This document shows, piece by piece, positions 54,790 to 63,687 of a stretch of DNA of 64,000 nucleotides (within the stretch, counting starts at the first letter, position 1; each line of letters begins with the position of its first letter). The translations under genes were made by a program, and so were the position numbers. The notes under the pieces are model-generated. The model searched no databases. It saw nothing but the letters and a program-made list of their open reading frames with translations, and was not told where the DNA came from. This stretch comes from Chthoniobacteraceae bacterium (lineage in GTDB: Bacteria > Verrucomicrobiota > Verrucomicrobiia > Chthoniobacterales > Chthoniobacteraceae): positions 186,001-250,000 of the forward strand of contig JAQGOL010000034.1 in assembly GCA_028293625.1 (NCBI GenBank), read 5' to 3'.

Positions 54790-55827
54790 CTAGGAATCGA
54801 GCAGCGAGGCCGGCAACCCGTGCAACGGCAGCAGGGCAACGAGCGCCCGGCGATGCGCAGCGGCGAATGCAGCCCCCGCCAGCTCTTTGAACGCGAACCA
54901 GCGCTGACCCGGCATCAGTTCCGCCTCCGCGCTTTTACCGTAAACCCGGAGCGTCACCACATGATGCGTGAACGGGTATTCAATTTTAAAAAGCGGTTCC
55001 CCCAGCGATTCACCGTTTAGGGCGGGCAATTTCCATAAACCGCGCCATCGCGTGCCGCTCTGTTGTTCAAGCAATAGCGCGCCCGCTTCCACAATCCAGG
55101 CGCAGTTCTCGTCAATGCGAACGCTGGCACGGCGTGGCTTTTTTACCGGCAGGAGTTCCGGATCCGGCGCCGCGCAATAGTCGCGCACCGGACAAAGCGC
55201 ACAGTGCGGTTTGCGCGGCAGGCAAACGAGGGCGCCAAGCTCCATCAACGCCGAAGTATGTTCGCGTCCTCCTGATTCGGGCAGAAGATCGGATGCCATC
55301 GCCCAAAGCGCGTCGGAACCGGCCCGCGCATCGATCGGTTCGCGCAGATTGCCCAATCGCGCCAGCACCCGCGCGATATTGGCATCGACTGCGGCCGCCG
55401 CCTGATCAAATCCGAAACTCGCGATGGCTCCCGCCGTGTAACGGCCGACGCCGGGCAACCGCGCGATCGCCGCCGGATCGTCGGGCAATTGGCCTCCATG
55501 CTCGTCGACCACGCATTTTGCCGCGCGATGCAGGTTTCTCGCCCTCGAATAATAACCGAGTCCCTGCCACACATGCATCACCTCCTCCTCGCTCGCGGCG
55601 GCAAGTGTATTGAAATCGGGAAAGCGTTTAAGCCAGCGCTCAAAATAGGCAATCACGGTCACCACCTGCGTTTGTTGCAGCATGAACTCGGAGACCATCA
55701 CCGCGTATGGATCCGGACTCCGGCGCCACGGAAGATCGCGTCCATTGAGGCGAAACCATTGCGCGAGCTTGAAGCGTAATTCGGCGGCGTGCGCTTTTTG
55801 ATCGCGAAAGGAAGCAGGGATCTTCAT
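54790..55827 (-). CDS. mutY: A/G-specific adenine glycosylase MutY
   Basis: The enzyme removes adenine mispaired with 8-oxoguanine. The ATG at 55827 starts MKIPASFRDQKAHAAELRFK and avoids overlap with the divergent rnhC gene at 55858. Seen motifs are the Gln region (EFMLQQTQVVTVIAYFERWL), the helix-hairpin-helix (LPGVGRYTAGAIASFGFDQ) and the catalytic Asp in AAAVDANIARVLARLGN. The 4Fe-4S ligands are CLPRKPHCALCPVRDYC with C-x6-C-x2-C-x5-C spacing, and a C-terminal NUDIX-like 8-oxoG recognition domain follows. Length of about 345 residues is normal. Confidence 0.95.
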   Translation of the reverse strand: MKIPASFRDQKAHAAELRFKLAQWFRLNGRDLPWRRSPDPYAVMVSEFMLQQTQVVTVIAYFERWLKRFPDFNTLAAASEEEVMHVWQGLGYYSRARNLHRAAKCVVDEHGGQLPDDPAAIARLPGVGRYTAGAIASFGFDQAAAAVDANIARVLARLGNLREPIDARAGSDALWAMASDLLPESGGREHTSALMELGALVCLPRKPHCALCPVRDYCAAPDPELLPVKKPRRASVRIDENCAWIVEAGALLLEQQSGTRWRGLWKLPALNGESLGEPLFKIEYPFTHHVVTLRVYGKSAEAELMPGQRWFAFKELAGAAFAAAHRRALVALLPLHGLPASLLDS

Positions 55828-55857
55828 CAAAGGCAGCAATGATACCGTTCCCGTCTC

Positions 55858-56832
55858 ATGACAAGTCCGCAACTGCCGCCTAAAACCATCCACACGGCGC
55901 CGCTCACCGCCGCGCAGGCCACCCATTTACGAGCCCTTCTCACCGAGCGCGGCTGGAAGTTTGATACCCGGCCCTACATGCTTTATTTCGCCCAACACGA
56001 AAAGCTGACCGTCGCGGTTTACGAAAAAGGCCCCAAGATTGTCGTCCAGGGAAAAGGGACCGCCGAATTTGTCCAATTCATCCTCGAACCCGAAATCATC
56101 GGGGAAGCCAAACTCGGCTATGAAGAAATCAGCGATCCGGCCATGTTCGAACCGCATTTCGGGATCGATGAGAGCGGCAAAGGCGATTTTTTCGGCCCGC
56201 TGGTGATCGCCGGCGCTTATGTCGATCGAGGGATCGCGCGCACTTTCCTGCAGGCCGGCATCCAGGATAGCAAACGAATCGGGAGCGACAAAAAGATTCG
56301 CGATTTTGCCGAACTGATCCGGCATACGCCAGGCTCGATTCCCACCGTCGTGGTCATCGGCCCGGAACGTTACAACCAGCTTTACGAAAAATTCGGCAAC
56401 CTCAACCGGCTCCTGGCCTGGGGCCACGCGCGCGTCATTGAAAACCTGCTTGAGCGCCGGCCCGATTGTCCCCGGGCGTTGAGCGATCAATTCGCCAATC
56501 CCAAATTGATCGAGCGGGCCCTTCTTGAAAAAGGACGCGGCATCACGCTCGACCAACGCACCAAGGCGGAAAGCGATCTGGCCGTCGCCGCCGCATCGAT
56601 CCTCGCCCGCGAAGGCTTTATCGACTGGCTTCAAAAGAACGGGCGCACTTTCCAGCGCGAATTTCCACGAGGCGCTTCAGCCGCAGTCAAAACCACGGCC
56701 AGGGAATTGGCCGGCGCCCATGGACCCGAAATCCTGCATCGCCTGGCCAAAACCCACTTTAAAACGGCCGCGGAGGTGGCGCCTGAATATTTCGGCAGAC
56801 CATCCTTGCCCGGTGCGGATGACGTTGTTTAA
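55858..56832 (+). CDS. rnhC: Ribonuclease HIII
   Basis: RNase HIII cleaves RNA in RNA/DNA hybrids. The N-terminal TBP-like substrate-binding domain (residues 1-100, GWKFDTRPYMLYFAQHEKLTVA) is followed by the RNase H fold: FGIDESGKGDFFGPLVIAGA with the catalytic Asp-Glu, IQDSKRIGSDKKIRDFA, and the later acidic KAESDLAVAAASILAR. The SGKGD rather than RGAGP motif places it in type HIII, not HII. At 324 residues its size is typical. It is divergent from mutY with a 30-base gap, and the DNA-binding protein gene follows after 12 bases. Confidence 0.95.
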   Translation: MTSPQLPPKTIHTAPLTAAQATHLRALLTERGWKFDTRPYMLYFAQHEKLTVAVYEKGPKIVVQGKGTAEFVQFILEPEIIGEAKLGYEEISDPAMFEPHFGIDESGKGDFFGPLVIAGAYVDRGIARTFLQAGIQDSKRIGSDKKIRDFAELIRHTPGSIPTVVVIGPERYNQLYEKFGNLNRLLAWGHARVIENLLERRPDCPRALSDQFANPKLIERALLEKGRGITLDQRTKAESDLAVAAASILAREGFIDWLQKNGRTFQREFPRGASAAVKTTARELAGAHGPEILHRLAKTHFKTAAEVAPEYFGRPSLPGADDVV

Positions 56833-56844
56833 ATCGGCTTTTTT

Positions 56845-57261
56845 ATGGGCACACTAACCAAACGGGAACTGGTCGTTCAGATCAGCAACGAGACAGGCTT
56901 GGTACAACATCAGGTATTCGATGTTATTCAAAGGACCCTTGATCTCATTACCGACGCACTCGCTAAGGGGAATAACGTGGAACTCCGAAACTTCGGCATC
57001 ATGGAGGTCCGCCTCACCAAGCCGCGCGTTGGCCGCAATCCCAACCAGCCCGGCAGCAGCTTTGTGATCCCCGCGCGCGCCACCGTCAAGTTCAAGGCTG
57101 GCAAAGTAATGCGCCAGCTTGTCTCCGAGCGTTCAGCAGGCATGCAAACCGTCGCGGCCGAACTCAACGCGGCCAAACAAAAAACCGCCACTCCCAAGGC
57201 AGCCAGATTAGTTGAGCCGGTGCCGGTTAAAAAACGCGTCGCTAAAAAAGTATTGCAGTAG
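56845..57261 (+). CDS. HU/IHF-family DNA-binding protein with basic tail
   Basis: A nucleoid protein with the complete HU fold in the first 90 residues: TKRELVVQISNETGLVQHQV, VFDVIQRTLDLITDALAKG, NNVELRNFGIMEVRLTKPRV and the DNA-contacting arm with GRNPNQPGSSFVIPARATVKFKAG. A C-terminal extension of about 45 residues, rich in Ala, Lys and Pro (LNAAKQKTATPKAARLVEPV, then KKRVAKKV), is absent from classical HU and likely adds DNA affinity, as in some histone-like proteins. It starts 12 bases after rnhC and is probably in the same transcript. Confidence 0.92.
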   Translation: MGTLTKRELVVQISNETGLVQHQVFDVIQRTLDLITDALAKGNNVELRNFGIMEVRLTKPRVGRNPNQPGSSFVIPARATVKFKAGKVMRQLVSERSAGMQTVAAELNAAKQKTATPKAARLVEPVPVKKRVAKKVLQ

Positions 57262-57269
57262 CGGTATGC

Positions 57270-57632
57270 TCAGGCGATCGGGCGCTTTTGCCCGTCGACA
57301 TCGACATTCACCATCACCGCTGTGGTCCGGAAAACCTCGCGGCCATCCCGCGCGTTTTCGCACCAGACCGTGACCTGGCAGGAAGTGATCCCGATTTTTT
57401 TTACCTGGGCAAAGATCTTGATGATATCGCCATTGCGCACCGGCGCTGTGAAATCAAACGACTCAAAACGCCGGGTCACAAACGCCGCATCGGGAAAAGT
57501 CAGCGACGCCGCGTTATAAGCCATGTCATCGGCCCAGAGCATCAGGTAACCGCCAAAGGCCGTCCCGATGTGGTTTAAAAACTCCGGACGGATAACCAGC
57601 GTTTTTTCGTGGATGGAATAATCGGCGGGCAT
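57270..57632 (-). CDS. Hot-dog acyl-CoA thioesterase
   Basis: The ATG at 57632 gives 120 residues of a hot-dog fold: LVIRPEFLNHIGTAFGGYLM, LWADDMAYNAASLTF, SFDFTAPVRNGDIIKIFAQV and TAVMVNVDVDGQK. The pattern (N-H-x-G-T-x-F-G-G near the start, Asp in WADDMA) is that of YciA/YbgC-like acyl-CoA thioesterases. A longer in-frame upstream extension from 57752 lacks similarity and is not used. Substrate chain length is unknown. Confidence 0.88.
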   Translation of the reverse strand: MPADYSIHEKTLVIRPEFLNHIGTAFGGYLMLWADDMAYNAASLTFPDAAFVTRRFESFDFTAPVRNGDIIKIFAQVKKIGITSCQVTVWCENARDGREVFRTTAVMVNVDVDGQKRPIA

Positions 57633-57755
57633 GATGGCAGACCGAAATGCAATAGCAGGAATTACAAAGCTCTGGTGTGCGGCATCGCCTGGAGCCTGGG
57701 AGAAGACGGAGCTCAGAGCTCGCAATGCTCCAATGACATCGTTTCCTGGCATTGA

Positions 57756-59039
57756 TTATTTAAGCCATTTATCGGCGTAATCGAGCCATGCGCTCCAATC
57801 GACGCCGCTCATTGAGTGTTTGCCGGGCCGCATGAAATAACCGAGCCGGCTGTCGATCAGCTTGCCGATTTCAGGAAACGTTTTTGTCGCGATGCCATCT
57901 CCGCTCACCAGGCGGTAAACCGGGTCGGCCGCGCAGAGCATATCGAACTGGCCGCTTGGGTTGGCCCATAAATCCTCGGCCGCGGTGGAAAAGAGGACCG
58001 GACGTGGCGCGCAGAGAGCCACCAGCGCATGCTGATCAAACGGGAGCTTATCGACGGCGGTATTGAAAGCCTTGAAGTTCGCGCAAAACCAGTGCGGGAA
58101 GTTTTTGTTAATCACCGCCACCGTCTCGGCGGTCGGCCTGCCGTTTGTCCCTTGCGGTGCGGCCAGCTCGGGGACCATGCGGCACGGCGCGGACCCGCCG
58201 CATCCGGCCTGGCTTGGAATGGCGAGAGCAACGCGGGTATCCATGGCGGCAGCCAGCAGAGCGGTCTTGCCGTTGCGCGAATGGCCCACCACGGCGATCC
58301 GTTTCCCATCAATATCGGCATCGGTCACAAGGTAATCGATCACCCGCGAAAACCCCCAGGACCAGGTGCCGATCGTGGCGGGCGCGTCGGCATCATCGGC
58401 CGATTTACCGGGCGGCACGAATTGTTTGAGCTTTTCCCTGGCGACCTCCGCCTTATCCAAAAGCACGTCGCCGCTATAAAAGGTGGCAACGGCATATCCG
58501 CGGTCGATCGTTTTTTCGATGTTCCACGATTCCACCTCCTTGCCACGCACCACCTCGGGCGATCCGGCGGGAGGCGGTGTCCAGTTAAAGGGCATCTGCA
58601 CGAGCGGATCGTTTACCAAGGCATAGTTGCCGTTGAAATTCATTCCGAGAAAACAGGCGGCCGGTTTGCCTGCTTTGTTTGGCACCACCACCATCAGATG
58701 CACGCGGGCATCGGGTTTTGTGCAGCGGATCTCAAGTTCTTTTAACGTCGCCTTGCCGCCGAATGCATTTTTATCGACCCGCAAAACCTTGGATTCGAAT
58801 TGCTCGGGTTTGGCCGGCAGCACTCCGTATTCGTAATTGAGCAGCAGCCGCCTCAACTCCGGGGCGCGCCCGGTAGTCCATTGCTCCTTGGTTTCAACCC
58901 GTTTGCCATCCTGGCTTGTAAGCAGGTCAGGCAATTCAGGATGGACCGGCAATTGAGAGGGTTCAGGCAATGAAGGCTCTGCGGCAAAACCGAGCCCGGC
59001 CATGGCAAGAAAGAGGGGAAACGTGTGTTTGGGGAACAT
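57756..59039 (-). CDS. Exported CE15-like glucuronoyl esterase
   Basis: A 427-residue secreted alpha/beta hydrolase with signal peptide FPLFLAMAGLGFAA. The serine nucleophile lies in the CE15-like motif VVGHSRNGKTALLAAAMD (around residue 275), and the other acid and His are probably in AAEDLWANPSGQFDM and MRPGKHSMSG. Conserved segments include VMVVVPNKAGKPAACFLGMN, WSWGFSRVIDYLVTDADIDG and GCGGSAPCRMVPEL. Carbohydrate esterase family 15 members cleave ester bonds between lignin alcohols and glucuronic acid of xylan, consistent with a soil saprotroph. No other polysaccharide genes are adjacent. Confidence 0.87.
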   Translation of the reverse strand: MFPKHTFPLFLAMAGLGFAAEPSLPEPSQLPVHPELPDLLTSQDGKRVETKEQWTTGRAPELRRLLLNYEYGVLPAKPEQFESKVLRVDKNAFGGKATLKELEIRCTKPDARVHLMVVVPNKAGKPAACFLGMNFNGNYALVNDPLVQMPFNWTPPPAGSPEVVRGKEVESWNIEKTIDRGYAVATFYSGDVLLDKAEVAREKLKQFVPPGKSADDADAPATIGTWSWGFSRVIDYLVTDADIDGKRIAVVGHSRNGKTALLAAAMDTRVALAIPSQAGCGGSAPCRMVPELAAPQGTNGRPTAETVAVINKNFPHWFCANFKAFNTAVDKLPFDQHALVALCAPRPVLFSTAAEDLWANPSGQFDMLCAADPVYRLVSGDGIATKTFPEIGKLIDSRLGYFMRPGKHSMSGVDWSAWLDYADKWLK

Positions 59040-59315
59040 GCTCGCGGAGGCTATCCAGACGGCGCGTTTTCGACAACAAATCCATTCACTCGCTGCATGT
59101 GCGATGGAAGCCGGTTTCCACCGCGACGGGAACTGAATCCGGCACCTTCAACGACTCCTTACTTGTGAAAAGACGTCACCCGGGGCAAAGTCCGGCCAAG
59201 CTTGACACCCCAGACACGCCCATTCTCCGCCGCGAATTTTCCACGCGAAAGCCATGGCCGGATTCGGCAACTCCACCGGCTTGAGACAAACAAAAGCAGA
59301 CCGACAAAACACCTT

Positions 59316-60164
59316 ATGAGATTCATCCCGTTCCTGGCGCTCGTCGCATTGATCCACACCAATGCATCAGCCGAAGATTTCATAACCAATAGCGGAGTGG
59401 AATATATCGACGCGACTTTGAACCGGGTTGAGCCGGACGGACTCGTGCTCAATACAAGCGATGGCGTCGTGAAGTTGAACTTCGCGGATCTGTCGGCTGA
59501 CGATCGGGAAAAATACGGGTTCGATGAGAAAAAAGCCCGCGAATACGCGGCGGAGATGGCGGTGGGGAAAGCGGAAAACAGGCAGCGCGCGCAGGCGGGC
59601 ATGGCGGCGGAGCTCGTTCTGAAAACCGGTGTTCCCGCCGCTGCCGCCAAACCGGAGGCCATCATTGAATCTGCTCCGGCGACTTCGCCAGCCATCCCCT
59701 CCCCGGCCAGCGTGGAGCAGCCGGTGGCACAGCCCAAGCCGCGAACGATTCACGGCACCGTCAAGCAGCGTACCGAGACCGGCCTTCTGGTGAGCGGCGT
59801 GAAACTCAATCCCAACGACAAAAACGCGCGCCCAATCGACGTCTGGCTTACCGGCTACGATGCAAAAGCGGGAACAAAAATTTCGGTGACTTCGTTCAGC
59901 ACCGGCCGCTTGAACTTCCGCACCGCGGACGGCGACATCCGCGTGCTCGAATCCTTTGAAAAGAGCACCGTTCCCTCGGTTTCAATCAAAACTGAGCCGC
60001 AAACCTCCAAATACCTGACAAATATCGAAGCGGCGCAACTCCTCGGGATTTCCCGCTTTGCCTTCCTCAAGCTCGGAATCACGCAGGTCCGCATTGGGAA
60101 AGCGATTCGCTACGACCTGGCTGATATCAAAGCTTACGTCAACGATCAAAAGGTCAAACCATAG
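59316..60164 (+). CDS. Exported protein with C-terminal excisionase-like helix-turn-helix
   Basis: The ATG at 59316 starts a signal peptide (MRFIPFLALVALIHTNASA, cut before EDFITN). Residues 20-65 form a small strand-rich module (EYIDATLNRVEPDGLVLNTS), then an Ala/Glu/Gln-rich helix and a Pro-rich linker follow. Residues 145-220 are another strand-rich module (RTIHGTVKQRTETGLLVSGV; RPIDVWLTGYDAKAGTKI). The last 55 residues (KYLTNIEAAQLLGISRFAFL, then RIGKAIRYDLADIKAYV) match the excisionase/MerR-type HTH_17 DNA-binding domain. A signal peptide and a DNA-binding domain on one chain is odd: either the HTH is a non-DNA role or the signal is not used. Function unknown. Confidence 0.72.
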   Translation: MRFIPFLALVALIHTNASAEDFITNSGVEYIDATLNRVEPDGLVLNTSDGVVKLNFADLSADDREKYGFDEKKAREYAAEMAVGKAENRQRAQAGMAAELVLKTGVPAAAAKPEAIIESAPATSPAIPSPASVEQPVAQPKPRTIHGTVKQRTETGLLVSGVKLNPNDKNARPIDVWLTGYDAKAGTKISVTSFSTGRLNFRTADGDIRVLESFEKSTVPSVSIKTEPQTSKYLTNIEAAQLLGISRFAFLKLGITQVRIGKAIRYDLADIKAYVNDQKVKP

Positions 60165-60187
60165 CCATTCCCCGGCCGATCCGTGAA

Positions 60188-60261
60188 TGGCTACCCGACA
60201 AGGATTTGAACCTTGACTAGAGGCGTCAAAGGCCACTGTGCTACCGTTACACCATCGGGTA
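60188..60261 (-). tRNA. tRNA-Gln (anticodon TTG)
   Basis: Read on the minus strand, the acceptor stem TACCCGA pairs fully with TCGGGTA. The D arm GTGT/GCAC follows the TG at positions 8-9. The anticodon stem encloses loop CTTTGAC, giving anticodon TTG (Gln). The T arm is CAAGG with loop TTCAAAT and CCTTG. The discriminator base G is followed by an encoded CCA. One T-T mismatch is seen in the anticodon stem. Confidence 0.93.
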
Positions 60262-60339
60262 AGAGGTGGGCGGAAAAGAAACCATCTTCCGGCGCGTGAG
60301 GCAATCGTAAAAACGCGCATTTTTTCACCGCCCGGCCGG

Positions 60340-61875
60340 TCAGCGCGGCACGACCCGGGTGGTCCCGGTCATCTCCGGCGGCAACGCCACGCCGAGCAAC
60401 CCGAGCAGCGTAGGCGATACGTCGGCCAGGATCCCGTCTTCGACTTTGAAGTTCGGCGCGTCTTCAGCCACGTAAAGAAAATGGACGAGGTTGGTCGTGT
60501 GGGCCGTGTTGGGAGATCCATCAGCATTGCGCATCTGCTCGCAGTTGCCGTGATCGGCGGTAATCAGGAGCTTACCCCCAAGGGAGAGCGTCTTTTCCAC
60601 CACTTGGCGGACCGCGTCGTCGATGGTTTCCACCGCCACGATACCGGCCTCCACCACACCCGTATGGCCAACCATATCAGGGTTGGCGAAATTCAGGATC
60701 ACGAGGTCGTACTTTGGCAGGAGCTCCACCACGTTGCGCGTCACTTCCGGAGCGCTCATCTGCGGTTTTAGGTCATAGGTCGCCACGTCCTTGGGCGATT
60801 GCACAATGACGCGGTCTTCCCCGGGGAACTGCTTTTCGACACCGCCGTTAAAAAAGTAAGTGACGTGCGGGTATTTTTCCGTCTCGGCGATTCGCAATTG
60901 TTTTAAGCCCGCCTGGCTGACCACTTCGCCAAGGATGTTCGCAAGCGACTGCTGCTGGAACGCTATCGGGCAGCCGTAGGTCTTGTCGTACTCGGTCAGC
61001 GTCACGTAATGGACCGCGGGCATCGCCTCGCGATCGAACCCGGTGAATTCAGGCCTCAGAAACGCCTCGCTCAGCTGCCGGGTGCGATCGGCGCGGAAGT
61101 TGAAGAAAATAATGACATCGCCATCGCGAATGCGCTGCTCATTGCCGTGGGAGAAAATGAGCGGTTGAAGGAACTCATCGGTTTCGCCTTTCGCGTAACT
61201 GGCGGAGATCGCGGCGCTGGGCATTCCCTCGCACTGCTGGCCGCGACCAAGCACGATGGCATCCCACGAAAGTTTGGTGCGCTCCCAGCGTTTATCGCGA
61301 TCCATCGCGAAATAGCGGCCGATGACCGTGGCGATCTTCGCGTTGGAAGGAACCAAGCCGGCCTGCACGGTGGTAAGAAAATCGGCGCCGCCCGTGGGCG
61401 ACGTATCGCGTCCATCGGTGATCGCGTGAACCAGGATATCGGTCACCCCGGCGTCGTGTGCCGCCTTGGCGAGCGCAATAAGATGATTCTGGTGGCTGTG
61501 CACACCGCCATTGGAGACCAGGCCCAGAAAGTGCAATCTGCCCCCTTTTGCCTTCTCATACGCTGCTTTTAAAACGGCATTGGTGGCGAACTCGCCATCG
61601 ATGACCGCTTTATTGATCCGCGTAAGGTCCTGGTAAACAATCCGGCCGGCGCCCAGGTTGAGATGGCCAACTTCCGAGTTGCCCATTTGTCCCTCCGGCA
61701 GCCCGACATCCATGCCGCTCGCGCTGAGCCGGCCCTGAGGATAAGTCGCGTAGAGGTGATCGTGAAACGGGGTCTTCGCAAGAAGCGTCGCGTCGCCGTT
61801 AAATTCGGCCATATCCCGGCCACCGGCATTGATTCCCCAACCGTCACGAATGATGAGCACTACGGGCTTTGACAT
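60340..61875 (-). CDS. gpmI: 2,3-bisphosphoglycerate-independent phosphoglycerate mutase
   Basis: A manganese-dependent glycolytic enzyme of the alkaline phosphatase superfamily interconverting 3- and 2-phosphoglycerate. It opens with SKPVVLIIRDGWGINAGG (first metal Asp). The active-site Ser lies in MPEGQMGNSEVGHLNLGAG-like sequence (GQMGNSEVGHLN). Later come VHAITDGRDTSP and the second metal site DHGNCEQMRNADG with NPDMVGHTG. Length of 511 residues is normal. It is followed by the tRNA-Gln gene 78 bases downstream on the same strand. Confidence 0.97.
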   Translation of the reverse strand: MSKPVVLIIRDGWGINAGGRDMAEFNGDATLLAKTPFHDHLYATYPQGRLSASGMDVGLPEGQMGNSEVGHLNLGAGRIVYQDLTRINKAVIDGEFATNAVLKAAYEKAKGGRLHFLGLVSNGGVHSHQNHLIALAKAAHDAGVTDILVHAITDGRDTSPTGGADFLTTVQAGLVPSNAKIATVIGRYFAMDRDKRWERTKLSWDAIVLGRGQQCEGMPSAAISASYAKGETDEFLQPLIFSHGNEQRIRDGDVIIFFNFRADRTRQLSEAFLRPEFTGFDREAMPAVHYVTLTEYDKTYGCPIAFQQQSLANILGEVVSQAGLKQLRIAETEKYPHVTYFFNGGVEKQFPGEDRVIVQSPKDVATYDLKPQMSAPEVTRNVVELLPKYDLVILNFANPDMVGHTGVVEAGIVAVETIDDAVRQVVEKTLSLGGKLLITADHGNCEQMRNADGSPNTAHTTNLVHFLYVAEDAPNFKVEDGILADVSPTLLGLLGVALPPEMTGTTRVVPR

Positions 61876-61963
61876 AGGGCGAAAATCAAGCAGCCGAATG
61901 ACGGCGCGGCCAGCTTGATTTACGTCCCAACGTCAACCCGGGCAGCCGGAAGGAGAAGCGCGT

Positions 61964-62512
61964 TTAAATCAGCCCCAGCTTCATCTGGCCCGCTTCGCTG
62001 ATCATCGCCTGGTTCCAGGCCGGATCCCAAACGAGCTCCACCTCGGCATCGGCCACGCCCGGCACACTAAGCACCTTTTGCCTCGCTTCCGCCGCGATCG
62101 TCGGTCCCATGCCGCAGCCCGGCGCCGTCAGGGTCATCTTCACATCGACCCGCGCCCCCTGCCCTTCCCTCGGCGTAATGATGCAGTCATACACGAGCCC
62201 AAGGTCGACAATGTTCACGGGAATTTCCGGATCGTAACAGGTCTTCAACTGCGCCCAGACCGCTTTCTCATCCACAGGGACATTCGATTCCGCGACCGGC
62301 GCGGATTCCGCGGCAACCGGCACCAGGCCGAGGGCATCCGCGTTGGCATCGGTAATCCGTGCCAATCCGATATCGATGGCCACCGTGTAACTGCCGCCAA
62401 GCGCCTGCGTGATCAGGACCTGCGTTCCTTTCGGAATCGTGATGGCTTCACCGCTTGGAATTCGGATTGCTTCGCAGTCGCGAAGAAGGGTGCGTTCAGT
62501 CTGTTCGTGCAT
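61964..62512 (-). CDS. sufT: SufT-type Fe-S cluster assembly protein (MIP18/DUF59)
   Basis: A 182-residue protein with a C-terminal MIP18/DUF59 domain (YDPEIPVNIVDLGLVYDCII, MTLTAPGCGMGPTIAAEARQ, AEVELVWDPAWNQAMISEAG) and an N-terminal extension typical of the SufT subgroup. These proteins help maturation of iron-sulfur proteins. It lies downstream of the NifU-like and rhodanese-like genes on the same strand, 56 bases after the NifU-like stop, which forms a small Fe-S module. Confidence 0.92.
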   Translation of the reverse strand: MHEQTERTLLRDCEAIRIPSGEAITIPKGTQVLITQALGGSYTVAIDIGLARITDANADALGLVPVAAESAPVAESNVPVDEKAVWAQLKTCYDPEIPVNIVDLGLVYDCIITPREGQGARVDVKMTLTAPGCGMGPTIAAEARQKVLSVPGVADAEVELVWDPAWNQAMISEAGQMKLGLI

Positions 62513-62568
62513 AAAAAAAGGAAGTAACGGGCTTTTGCGGCAAACTGCCAGAAGCCCTGCGGATTTGT

Positions 62569-63045
62569 TTACGGTTTAAGAACCACTTTGACTTTCCCGG
62601 CAGGCGCGCCGGCAAAGCTCTCAATCAAGCTGCCCGTTTTCTGCGCGGGAACGCTCGGAGCCGCGGCGGGCGTGGGAACCAAGGCGGAACGGAGCGCGCC
62701 TTCAACGAGCTGGGCGCAATGAATTTTCATCGGCGGCAGCGCGCCGAGCGGGGCGGCGAGATCGCTCCCCGACATCGAGAGCGCTTCCTCCACCGTCTTT
62801 CCCGCGATCAATTCCGTCGCAACGCTCGCCACGGCGATGGCGGTCTCGCAGCCAAATGTCTGGAAGGTCGCGCGGTCGATTACTTTCCGGCCATTTGCGT
62901 CCTCCTTGAATTTCACCCACATCCGCAGCATGTCGCCGCACTCGGGGCTGCCGACGGTGCCCACCGAGTCGGCGTTTTCCATCTCGCCGATATTTTGCGG
63001 ATTTTTAATCGCGTTCTGGATGCGCTGTTGAAGATCGTCACTCAT
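62569..63045 (-). CDS. NifU-like Fe-S scaffold protein
   Basis: The ATG at 63045 gives about 158 residues of IscU/NifU N-terminal fold: GTVGSPECGDMLRMWVKFKE, ATFQTFGCETAIAVASVATEL and MKIHCAQLVEGALRSAL. They carry the three scaffold cysteines (C in PECGD, FGCE and IHCAQ). A Pro/Ala-rich C-terminal tail follows. It provides the scaffold for cluster assembly. No NifS/SufS desulfurase is in this window. The gene lies between the rhodanese and SufT genes and is likely in one operon with them. Confidence 0.93.
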   Translation of the reverse strand: MSDDLQQRIQNAIKNPQNIGEMENADSVGTVGSPECGDMLRMWVKFKEDANGRKVIDRATFQTFGCETAIAVASVATELIAGKTVEEALSMSGSDLAAPLGALPPMKIHCAQLVEGALRSALVPTPAAAPSVPAQKTGSLIESFAGAPAGKVKVVLKP

Positions 63046-63058
63046 AAAAAAAATAGAA

Positions 63059-63601
63059 TTATTCGAGGCTGTAGCGGGGCAGGGAGGAATCAACTTCCTG
63101 CACGTAGGCATCGATGCCGCCGCGCACGCTTTTGACGTTCTCAAAACCGTGCCCGGCAAAATAAGCCGCGGCGTCAATGCTGCGGGCGCCGAGATGGTCG
63201 ATGATGGCCAGCAACGCGTTGCGATCCCAGTTTCCGAGCGCTTCCTGCATAAGCTCCTGGGTGAAAAAAATCGCCCCCTCGATATGCACGGCATCAAACT
63301 CCTCACGCGTTCGCACATCGATCAGACGCGCATTGGGATCGGACTTGAGGGCCTCGGCGAGATCGGCCGGGGCGATCTGCAACTTCAAATCGCCCTCGTG
63401 ACTGGTCACGATATGCTCGACGACTTCTTCCACGGGGAGGTTTTCGTTTCGGGCACAAACTTCAGCAAGAGTTTCCTCGGGACGAAATCCGCAGCTGGAG
63501 CAGCCGCCAATATGGTAGCGGCGAAATAAAGCCCGTTGCGCGCCGGGAAACTGCACCAGAAGATCGCGCATGGTCACGTTTGGATCGATTAAAGCGGTCA
63601 T
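63059..63601 (-). CDS. DUF1858-rhodanese fusion protein with altered active site
   Basis: The ATG at 63601 starts a DUF1858-type helical N-terminus (VTMRDLLVQFPGAQRALFRR with the CxxC-like GGCSSCGF) followed by a rhodanese domain (DPNARLIDVRTREEFDAVHI). The catalytic loop reads IIDHLGARSIDAAAYF: the sulfur-accepting cysteine is replaced by Asp, so classical sulfurtransferase activity is unlikely. The rest of the fold is intact. It stands first in the Fe-S module, 13 bases before the NifU-like start, so it may have a binding role in cluster assembly. An in-frame upstream stretch to 63733 is not used. Confidence 0.9.
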   Translation of the reverse strand: MTALIDPNVTMRDLLVQFPGAQRALFRRYHIGGCSSCGFRPEETLAEVCARNENLPVEEVVEHIVTSHEGDLKLQIAPADLAEALKSDPNARLIDVRTREEFDAVHIEGAIFFTQELMQEALGNWDRNALLAIIDHLGARSIDAAAYFAGHGFENVKSVRGGIDAYVQEVDSSLPRYSLE

Positions 63602-63687
63602 GGATAGGGGCAGACCGTAGCCTGCCCTTTGCAAGCTGACAACGCCCGCGCTTGACGCCTTGAGTTTGGCACTGACTATACGCTCCG

